Assembly (NCBI GenBank): GCA_028829895.1
Contig: CM054182.1
Location: 62,535,879 to 62,599,878, forward strand
Direction: 5' to 3'
DNA length: 64,000 bases
From: Sinotaia quadrata
Lineage: Eukaryota > Mollusca > Gastropoda > Architaenioglossa > Viviparidae
Shown: positions 1 to 10,000 of the stretch, one piece after another
Numbering within the stretch: the stretch's first letter is position 1
Layout: each line of letters starts with the position of its first letter
The notes under the pieces: model-generated
Told to the model about the DNA's origin: nothing
Database searches by the model: none
Seen by the model: the letters and a program-made list of their open reading frames with translations, nothing else
Translations under genes and position numbers: made by a program

Positions 1-250
1 GATAGATAACGGTTTCATATAGAACCGTTTTTTTCCAAAGTATCCACACTTGCTGCAACCTGTCATATCCAGAACATGGTAGTCAAATAAAATTACCTAC
101 ATGCATATTGAAGTGGGCAAACAATGACAGAAAATTAGTTATATAAAAGTACTCGAGCGGTTACGAATAGTCACATAACAAACCTCAATGAAAAATCACT
201 TGTGCAAGTAAACCCAATCAGTCTTGAGTGAACCAGAAATTTCATCAAAT

Positions 251-450
251 TAGCCAGGTTGTGACTGAGTTATAAAACTTGCATAAATAATAGTCAGGTC
301 GTGACTGAGTTATAAAACTTGCATAAATAATAGTCAGGTCGTGACTGAGTTATAAAACTTGCATAAATAATAGTCAGGTCGTGACTGAGTTATAAAACTT
401 GCATAAATAATAGTCAGGTCGTGACTGAGTTATAAAACGTGCGTAAATAA
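251..450. repeat. 40-bp minisatellite, 5 copies
   Basis: The unit begins TAGTCAGGTCGTGACTGAGT and ends in GCATAAATAA. Copies start at 251, 291, 331, 371 and 411. Inner copies are identical by eye; the edge copies carry substitutions. Confidence 0.95.
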
Positions 451-1287
451 TAGAAAGTATGCACAGAAAACCACATATACAAGGACATTTACGTCATCTA
501 TTAAAGCGGAATTCAGTTCTCCTCCCCCTAACGTCAACAACCCCCTTCCGCATCAGATTAACAAAATTTACAGTTCATCAATTAGCACGCGTAATGGTGC
601 ATTTGTTGTGCAATAAAAGATAACAAATACACCAGTCCCATTTCTTTGATAAATTTGAATACAAACTCTGCTCAACTAAGCTGTGCTTAAAACGGAGTGC
701 CTCAAATTCCACTTAGTAACCTGTGCATTTTATCAGTATTGACCTGAGAAGAGAGTGAGAGTTTGTCTTGTACATTTTAGGTGTATAATCTAGTTTTGTA
801 ATACTTATAAGACGTTTATTACAACTAACTGACTCGATTTTTTAAAGAATTTTTAGATTTTACATTTTTACATTTCTGAATATCTAACAATGCGATTGAC
901 TTTACATACAAACAGGGTGTGGGTTGTTTATTTCTACAATTAAAAACCGGTTCATTTTGTTATTGATTCACGTTATTATTACGTAATTGTTTATTTGGAT
1001 TAGGGTGTGTGGGGCAGTTTTAATCTTTAAATCTGAAAAACTGGATTTAACAACTGTAGCAACAACAACAAAACAAAGGTCTTTTCTGGAAACAGGTGCG
1101 TGACTGATGTATTTCACATCCAATGCACGTGGGAAATAATGCATACATCAGCTTGTATAATTTACTATTACAAACGCGTTCGCAAACACACGTGACATTA
1201 AACACAGACGAATCAAATATAAAATACAATTCATACAATCAATCGATTAAATATCGTCACATTAACTGATAAACAGCATCAGCGTAA
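451..1287. other. AT-rich non-coding stretch
   Basis: No exon, RNA gene or repeat is supported here. The single short minus-strand frame at 1047-1238 has no homologous character. Confidence 0.6.
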
Positions 1288-1735
1288 TCACACATTTTAA
1301 TAGCATCCTCACAATCACTCATAAAAATAGCGTCCATACAATCATTCACAAAAGTAGCAGTCTCACAATCACTCATAAAAATAGCATCCTTACAATCATT
1401 CACAAAAGAGTTTCAGCGCGAAAGCGGCGGAAGCCGAAAGCGCCCCCTACATTAGCAAGCAGCAATTCACAAAAGTAGCAGTCTCACAATCACTAATATA
1501 AATAGCGTCCTTACAATCATTCACAAAAGTAGCAGTCTCACAATCACTCATATAAATAGCGTCCTTATAATCATTCACAAAAGTAGCAGTCTCACAATCA
1601 CTCATATAAATAGCGTCCTTACAATCATTCACAAAAGTAGCAGTCTCACAATCACTCATATAAATAGCGTCCTTACAATCATTCACAAAAGTAGCAGTCT
1701 CACAATCACTCTTTATAAATAGCGTCCTTAGAATC
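1288..1735. repeat. 54-bp minisatellite interrupted by a GC-rich insertion
   Basis: The unit contains ATAGCGTCCTTACAATCATT and AGTAGCAGTCTCACAATCAC. Because 54 is a multiple of 3, it stays open on the minus strand as an 18-residue peptide repeat, which should not be read as a gene. The array runs 1288-1408 and resumes at 1465. Confidence 0.93.
1409..1464. mobile_element. 56-bp GC-rich insertion flanked by an 11-bp direct repeat
   Basis: ATTCACAAAAG occurs at 1398-1408 and again at 1465-1475, bracketing an unrelated GC-rich segment inside the 54-bp array. That pattern suggests insertion with target duplication. The core at 1417-1451 (GCGGCGGAAGCC, GCGCCCCCTACA) recurs at 29418-29452 and partly at 51485-51510. 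The family is unknown. Confidence 0.5.
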
Positions 1736-1803
1736 ACTCGCAATAACAACATCGGTAGAATGCGTGTGGTGGAGTAAATTTACCTATCCCTATTTCTAGA
1801 CTT

Positions 1804-2058
1804 AATTGTTATATAAACTGTAGGAGTCTATATCACTCGACTTCTTAGTTTCCATCGAATTATTTCCCCTGTGGGCCCTTGCGTAAACAATTGTTATATA
1901 AACTTTAATAGCCTATATCACTCGACTTCTTAGATTGCGTTCGAATTATTTCCCTTGTGGCCCTTGCGTAAACAATTGTTATATAAACTTTAAGAGCCTA
2001 TATCACTCGACTTCTTAGATTGCGTTCGAATTATTTCCCTTGTGGGCCCTTGCGTAAG
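1804..2058. repeat. 85-bp tandem repeat, 3 copies
   Basis: Units start at 1804, 1889 and 1974 with AATTGTTATATAAACT and run to CCCTTGCGTAARC. They lie inside dispersed repeat family A. Confidence 0.9.
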
Positions 2059-2522
2059 CAATTTCTGCATGCTGATGACTTGTGTACAAGGACGGATTAC
2101 CGACACTAACGGTTTGTGATTGCCTGCTGCCTTAATCCATGTGTCAATAAAGTCTACAAACGAGGGCCACAGTGTGCAGCATACTTTCTATAATGTTTTA
2201 ACTGGACTTGTGGAGTCTTGTATTTTTCATCCAGTCGAAGTGTCCCGTATCTGTTCTTATCATTTAGCGTACAGTACAAGGAGTCCTATATATGCAGGAG
2301 GCCATTTCCCTAGAATTCCAGCGAAGGGAACCAAGCCCCTCCAAAGCTAACACACAGCTGGTATACGTCAAACAGATAAGATTTTTCAGGCCTTGGAAGT
2401 GAAACAATGTTGGCGTAACCAAAACAACAACAACTTTAAAGTTGCACCCAAATCGCGAAATTACAAAGATATAGTAAACGAGCCTATAGGTGTCACAAGA
2501 AATATTTGTTATAAATATATAT

Positions 2523-2654
2523 TATTATGTTCTATAAACTATTAAATTGTCAAAGTATTATGTTCTATAAACTATTAAATTGTCAAAGTATTATGTTCTA
2601 TAAACTATTAAATTGTCAAAGTATTATGTTCTATAAACTATTAAATTGTCAAAG
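2523..2654. repeat. 33-bp minisatellite, 4 identical copies
   Basis: The unit starts TATTATGTTCTATAAACTAT and is followed by TAAATTGTCAAAG. The 11-codon open frame it produces is a periodicity artefact. Confidence 0.95.
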
Positions 2655-2956
2655 TGACCCGGCCTTGGGCACTCCTCATGATGGCAAATTAAGCGTCAGA
2701 GTTGGAGTAAACAACTCGAGTTGAGAATATGCCAGATAATTGCTGACACAATCCAAACTAGTTCCAAATGGATGAGCTGTTTTTCTGAATAATAGTCTCA
2801 TACTTGTTCATGTCAATTTTATCACATTGAATTTGAATATAACTCGAGTCCAGTCCCAAAGGCGATCGTTAGCTTATGAACAGAGCAAGCCTTTAGTTTT
2901 TGGCTGTAACTTTATGCTAAAGTGACTCCTGTAGTCTACTTAAATACGTTGATGAG

Positions 2957-3044
2957 TGCATCTGGTGTTGTCATCGACTTATCAGCAAAACGTGTTGCTG
3001 TGCATCTGGTGTTGTCGTCGACTTATCAGCAAATCGTGTTGCTG
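2957..3044. repeat. 44-bp tandem duplication, 2 copies
   Basis: GTGCATCTGGTGTTGTC followed by RTCGACTTATCAGCAAA occurs twice in tandem. The flanks, 2896-2956 and 3045-3415, hold nothing recognisable. Confidence 0.85.
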
Positions 3045-3415
3045 TAAGTTGATTCCTGTGAATTCTGTTTGAGTGCCAATACAATCTCGAGAATTCATAA
3101 TGATTATTTTGAATGTTCCTTGTGGTTTGTTGAGTAAACGCAGATGGAAATCCAAGAACATTCCTTGTGCTTGATAGTGCATGTGAAATTCAGGACAAAT
3201 CTCTATGGCATCTCTATGGCGTACTTGGAGAGCACGTCGAAGATTCTGGAACAGTTGTGTAACTTGCCTCTAGAAAGGACACATGGGACTCATTTATAAT
3301 TCGCTCATATGAAGGAACCAAATAAATACTATACAGTGCCATAGGACTCAAAACGAACATTTTCTTAAGACACCGTACGGTCGTGATTATGTACTATAAA
3401 CATTTATAAATTCTA

Positions 3416-3685
3416 AAATGTAACTGTTGAACTATTCACTATTTGTAACCATGCTGTCTTATTTTATTTAAATGTAACTGTTGAACTATTCACTATTTGT
3501 AACCATGCTGTCTTATTTTATTTAAATGTAACTGTTGAACTATTCACTATTTGTAACCATGCTGTCTTATTTTATTTAAATGTAACTGTTGAACTATTCA
3601 CTATTTGTAACCATGCTGTCTTATTTTATTTAAATGCAACTGTTGAACTATTCACTATTTGTAACTATGCTGTCTTATTTTATTT
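3416..3685. repeat. 54-bp minisatellite, 5 copies
   Basis: The unit starts AATGTAACTGTTGAACTATT and ends TTATTTTATTTA. Only the last copy differs visibly. The sequence from 3686 to 4060 has no gene or repeat that I can support. Confidence 0.95.
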
Positions 3686-4073
3686 CTTGTTGAATACATT
3701 TATTATAATTATTTATACTTAGACCACTCATGTTAGCGTGACTCACTTACATATTGTATACTGTAATCTGTCATATACTGTAATCTGTATTTACTTACTA
3801 TCCTGGCTGTATGTATTAGGTGGCTAGAGCTATCTTCTAGAACTATCACTCTTCTATTTTCACCTTATCTATCATTCATCTTTCTAACACTTGTGGTCAG
3901 CCAGAAAGTGTGTTTTGGAGATTAGCGTAACGTTATGGGTGGACGGAATAGTGGAGAATGAACATCTTGCCCATCTCCCAGCAAAACTTCACAAGTTTGT
4001 TTGCCGAAATGGACACGAGTGATCCTTCACCACTGACAAAATTTGCACACGGAAGATAATCTCTCTCTCTTAT

Positions 4074-4108
4074 GCACGCGCGCGCGCACACACACACACA
4101 CACACGCA

Positions 4109-4140
<32 letters not shown>

Positions 4141-4152
4141 CACACACACGTG
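4074..4152. repeat. CG/CA/CGCA microsatellite
   Basis: Alternating purine-pyrimidine blocks run from CGCG through CACACA and CGCACGCA back to CACACA, a potential Z-DNA former. It lies 60 bp downstream of GPCR exon 4, in the intron. Confidence 0.9.
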
Positions 4153-4212
4153 CGTGAATAAAATATTGTTCTTATTTTTGGCAAAGAGCTAATGTAAACA
4201 GAGCAAACCTAC

Positions 4213-4311
4213 CTTTCCACGCGGTCTGAAGATATCCCAGAGAAGCATGACCTGTTGGGGTGTCCAGCAGATCACAAAACACACCAGAACCGCTACAAGC
4301 ATCCTGATGAC
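4213..4311 (-). CDS. GPCR coding exon 4: TM6
   Basis: This 99-bp phase 0/0 exon lies between CAG|GTC (4312/4311) and AAAG|GTAGGT (4213/4212). It encodes 33 residues from VIRMLVAVLV through CFVICWTPQQ to DIFRPRGK. The CWTP motif of TM6 (P293 in the joined protein) is clear. It follows directly from the KAKRK end of exon 3, the usual ICL3/TM6 junction. Confidence 0.88.
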
Positions 4312-6969
4312 CTGTCCATAGACATACATTATGCAATGTAATTGTATTCTGATTAGGTAATTATTCGTTCAAATGCAACATGAAGCATTCATATACAACA
4401 TTAATTCTGTGTCCTTTTCATCTTTCATGTTTGTGGATTTTAATTACGTTTCCCAAAACATTCACGCCACTTGACCGCATTCAAACTGTTATTTTCGTTA
4501 ATATGCTTTTTTCTTTTCCTTTCTAAGAGGAATAGTTTAACGATAATATTGATATAAATCAGCAATGTTTAAAATAATTATTCTGTTAAGCATAATAATG
4601 ATACCCAAACATTAGAAAGAAATTGATAAGCATGCCAATGTTTGGTATTAATTATAGTAATAAGTCTATAGATCTAGAACGGATTATGGTTTTGATAATA
4701 TAACATTAGAAAGAAATTGATAAGCATGCCAATGTTTGGTATTAATTATAGTAATAAGTCTATTGATCTAGAACGGATTATGGTTTTGATAATATAACAT
4801 TAGAAAGAAATTGATAAGCATGCCAATGTTTGGTATTAATTATAGTAATAAGTCTATAGATCTAGAACGGATTATGGTTTTGATAATATAACATTAGAAA
4901 GAAATTGATAAGCATGCCAATGTTTGGTATTAATTATAGTAATAAGTCTATTGATCTAGAACGGATTATGGTTTTGATAATATAACATTAGAAAGAAATT
5001 GATAAGCATGCCAATGTTTGGTATTAATTATAGTAATAAGTCTATAGATCTAGAACGGATTGTGGTTTTGATAATATAACAAATGGCAACAGTTCAGGTA
5101 GCAACGTTCTTTAGATGAATGAACATTTTTAATTTTTAAAAAGCAATATCTGGTCTCTTTAAAAATAATAATACTAAACGAAAACTTGAATTTGCACGTG
5201 AATGATTCGTATTGAATTGATTTGTGTAGTGTGTAGATAATTTATATTGTAAATAAATCCTATTTTTTTTCATTTATCAGCACCCTTGACTTTGTGTGTT
5301 TAACTGGGGTAAAAGGTTAAGTAGTGATGGAAGCGCAATAATTAATAAGAGGTACGCCTTTGAACGAGGGTGTCCACTACTTGCTGGATCCCTGCCTGGT
5401 CAGAACTCTTCTGTGGAGTTTATTTATAATGCTGAGGATAACTCTGGAAGGGTTACTACTTCGATCCAATGTCCGCAAATTGAGAGGTGTATTTATCATA
5501 AGGTGGGGATATGATAATAATATTCTCATAATTTAAGAGACTCTCTCGTTATTTTTTTTAAAAAACCTGTTGCATACTGTGCACAACAAGAGCAAAGTCT
5601 TATCTTGCACTGTGCAAAACAACAAGAAGTTGCTTGTACTACTTTGCACTACGCACAATAAGATTAAGATTTTACTTTACACTTTGCACAACATCAACAC
5701 CTTACTTTTACGCTTTGCACAGCATCGGCAATTTATTTCACGCTTTGCACAACATTGACAACTTACTTTACGCTTTGCACAAAATCGACAACTTACTTCA
5801 TGCTTTGAACAACATGACAACTTATCTTATGCTTTGCATAACAATGACAACTTACTTTACGCTTTGCTTTCTCTTGTGCAGACACTGCTGACGAAACAAG
5901 AATGCCTGGTGACTTGTGTGTCAGTAACTGGATGGTGATGATAGTGTAAGCCACAATCATAATAATAACTGGTAAGAAGTACATGACGATCCCCTCAAGA
6001 GAGTAATAGATCACCTGGGGGGTGGGGGTAAAAACAATAATAAAATGTATTAATAAATTTCGAAAAGGAATCTGTTAAAAGTTGGCAAAACAGAAAATAA
6101 ATAATTTAACATTTATTCTGTAGTCAGGATCCATTTATAATTAATTTCACCCAGTCTTATTAAATATACATAAAAGTAAATTTGTTTATGCCCGAGCATG
6201 GTAAAAATAATAAACAGAAATAGCATTTCCGTTTTTAAAAAGTCCTTTCTATTTTCACGGTATTTAAACCTAATCCTAAGCCTTTATTTATGCTAAGACT
6301 GTGTACGCGGAAGTCAGTCGAACGCTTACCATATTGCGGAAACAGATCACATCTATCCTGACCTTACTTAAAATACGTGTCAAGGTCGGTGACGTTTGTA
6401 AATCCTCAAGGCTTTTGTGGTCAACTGCCGGTATTGTGAAATTGTTACTGAGAAAGTATATTTGCTTTGGGCCGCTCGTTAGAAGTTAGGTCGTTATTAG
6501 AATCTCACATAAACAAGGATACTTTGAAAGTAAGATTGGATCAACAAAATGATTTGTGAAAACGATAAGTCGGGTTAGAATTGCCATATTGACTTTCTTT
6601 TTCAACTTTGACTGGTGTGATTTCAGGCATATGTATTTATAGCAGACGATATTGTCGCTGATTGCACGTGTCTGTATGTGTGTTTATGTGTGCGGTTGTG
6701 CCGTGTACATATAATTACCGCCTATAAATGGACAAATTCTAAGGGGACATGTTCTTGCTGTCGGTGATGGTTTAAGTTTGTGATGATAAACATAACGTCG
6801 TCTCTTTTGCATAGTATAAGCATTATCAGCACGCAGAGTATCGTGATTTCGTACGGTTTCAGCATAGATATTTAATGATGTACGTGTTCGTGAAGATGAA
6901 AGGTCTATCGCGGCTTCTGGGGTGAGTGTAAGCGAAACACATCTGTGCGTGTATGTGTTTATTTATATG

Positions 6970-7010
<41 letters not shown>

Positions 7011-7032
7011 GCGTGTGCGTGTGTGTGTGTGC

Positions 7033-7069
<37 letters not shown>

Positions 7070-10000
7070 TGCGTGCGTGTGTGTTTGATGGGAGGGGTTG
7101 CGCGCGCGCGTATACTACAGATAAATTTTAAAAATCAAAACTAATTATTCTCAAAAACGTTGCATCACTTTTCCTGGCTCCCAGGTGTTACATTCTTCAT
7201 CCTTGTACACCTTGGTCCATTGCTCATCGCACCAGATTTCATGCCTGTTTTTCCACGTCTGCTCGAACTGATGACGCACGATGAGGTGCGGAAAAGCGAC
7301 CGCAGCCGAGGTCAGCCACAATAATGCAATAATGACGCAGTTGGTGCGTGCGGTCCAGTGGGCTTTTAGCGGAAACACAATGGCTGTGAACCTTTCTACG
7401 GAGATTGCGGTCATGCTCAACACGCTGGACGTCACTGCCATTACTGAAAAAGAAGGCAGGAAGGAATCCAATGAAGTCAGACTTGGAATAACGTCTTTGA
7501 AAGCAAGGGGAGACAATTCGAGACGTAGCTAACAGAACACATGTTAAGGACTAAGGTCAGCGATTATTACATATTAAATACATTGGGTGATTGATGATGA
7601 TCATGATGATGAAGATGATCTTATGATCATGGTGACAATGCCTAAGGATGATAATATTCTACAGCAACCTTTTTCAACCTTTTGACCCTGCATAAAATTT
7701 ACTATATCTACGATGCTTATTTCTTCAATCACGATCTCGCGAGGAACCTCTAGCAATTTTCCCGGTTGATACAATCCATAGCGACCCCTCGCGGAACCGC
7801 GGTTGATAAACCCTTATCTAGACTATTACAAATATAAGTACTAAGTGGTGTTTAGTGTTTCAGTGGTTTGGAACATGATCAATGTTCTTTTTCCTCCATA
7901 CACTAAAACCTAAACTTGATCAATGTTCTTTTGCCTCCATACACTAAAACCTAAACTTGATCAATGTTCTTTTGCCTCCATACACTAAAACCTAAACTTG
8001 ATCAATGTTCTTTTGCCTCCATACTCTAAAACCTAAGCTAGATACCCACTCAGACCTACAAAATAATGTACAAAAAGGATTACACAAAACTATTTATTTA
8101 ATCTAAGCATGTTCAATGGGCCTGTTCTTAGTATAACAATGATTCAAACACCACATAAAATATACATACAAGTCAGCACTGTCCTTTCTCAAGCTACAAA
8201 ATACCAATAATACTAGAGAATACATTCACTGTTTATTTCGTCCATTGTTTTCTTAACTTATGAGTTGTCCTTTTTGGAGATATAGGGCTGCTCACTGTGA
8301 TCAGGCTCACCCACTCTGCCACTCTCTGTCTCGCATTTTGCTCACTCCGTTTGAAAGAACTGCTCATCAGTATTGCACCAAGAGTACGCTCAATTAACTG
8401 GACGGCTAGCCAATACGCCCCAGCCAATCAAAAGTATTTCGTAAGTAAAATTAACGAAGAAACTAGATCTCTCAGTACAAGTCTAATTGAGGCAATAAAA
8501 ACAGATAATACACTTTAATAACTAAACATAAATAGAAATATCAGTTACAATGCAAATAGTCAAAAGGAGGACAGTGTGAAGCATTTTGTATTTGATCACT
8601 AACAAAAGCTTGATTGGTTTGCATGAAACTTTCTCTTATGTTACAAGAGAAGATCAAATTCATGGAACTAAATAAACTTAATTAATTTCCATCTTGAAAG
8701 ACAAAACCTTTAGTCATCTATATTATGCGTTCTAAACTTTTGACCCACTGTATTATGCGTTCTAAACTTTTGACCCACTGTATTATGCGTTCTAAACTTT
8801 TGACCCACTGTATTATGCGTTCTAATCCTTTGACCCACTGTATTATACGTTCTAATCCTTTGACCCACTGTATTATGCGTTCTAAACTTTTGACCCACTG
8901 TATTATGCGTTCTAAACTTTTGACCCACTGTATTATGCGTTCTAATCCTTTGACCCACTGTATTATGCGTTCTAAACTTTTGACCCACTGTATTATGCGT
9001 TCTAAACTTTTGACCCACTGTATTATGCGTTCTAAACTTTTGACCCACTGTATTATGCGTTCTAAACTTTTGACCCACTGTATTATGCGTTCTAATCCTT
9101 TGACCCACTGTATCCACTTACAAATGAAATCATTCACTCACGACACTGATAAAAATTGCTCTCTCTAATAGTTTTATTTAGCCTCTGTTCACAAAAGTAC
9201 CCATCTCTCATGATTTTGACACTATCAGGGTAAATAAAAATCTCTCATGATTTTGACACTACCAGGGTAAATAAAAATCTCTCATGATTTTGACACTACC
9301 AGGGTAAATAAAAATATCTCATGATTTTGACACTACCATGGTAAATAAAAATATCTCGTGATTTTGACACTACCAGGGTAAATAAAAATCTCTCATGATT
9401 TTGACACTACCAGGGTAAATAAAAATCTCTCATGATTTTGACACTACCAGGGTAAATAAAAATCTCTCATGATTTTGACATATCGAGGTAAATAGAAATA
9501 TCTCATTTATTTAGATATTATCAGGGTAAACAGAAATGTGGCATATTTAATTTAGTTACAGTGCTGTGGCTATGAATTGTGTCAAATGATTAAACTATCT
9601 GAGAATGTTTACGCTCTCTGCGCTCTATATTTATTTTTATTACAAGAATAAAGAACACAGAAGAACAAAACAATTTTAATACAGTAAAAGAAAAAAGGGG
9701 GGGGGATTCCTTACTCTGTACAAATTATCACGTTGTCCTCAAATTTATGCACGAAATTTCAAGTAGCTTTCATGTTTAGTACGAAATATCAAGTGGCCCT
9801 TATGTTTATATACCAAATCCCAAGTGGCCCTTATGTTTATATACCAAATCCCAAGTGGCTCTCTGTTTCTGTGAGAAATTTCAAGTGCCCTCATGTTTTT
9901 GTACGAAATCGCAAGTGGCCCTTATGTTTCTGTATACAAAATCTCAAGTGCCCTCATGTTTTTGTACGAAATCGCAAGTGCCCTCATGTTTCTGAACGAA

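Larger units (their letters stand above)
1766..2895. repeat. Dispersed repeat family A, left copy, expanded by nested minisatellites
   Basis: The left edge (CCTATCCCTATTTCTAGACT) and the body from 2655 (TTGGGCACTCC, GGAGTAAACAACT, GGCGATCGTTAG) match 59567-59960 in the same order. In this copy the interval 1804-2654 is expanded by an 85-bp and a 33-bp tandem array plus about 460 bp of other sequence. No coding capacity is evident. Confidence 0.65.

Noticed and set aside
1447..1752. 101-codon repeat peptide
   Set aside because: 54-bp minisatellite; broken by the GC-rich insertion and has no upstream gene.
2085..2100. NPSLY on the minus strand as a possible TM7 of the GPCR
   Set aside because: The surrounding residues are hydrophilic with no TM helix or suitable splice border; a chance match inside a repeat.
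6922..7144. Cys/Val-rich small proteins
   Set aside because: (TG)n microsatellite translated; likewise 3933-4184, 16817-17032 and 28470-28682.
8710..9168. Overlapping 135-147-codon open frames on both strands
   Set aside because: They follow from a 30-bp minisatellite period (multiple of 3) without stops; no gene-like composition, start or splice context.
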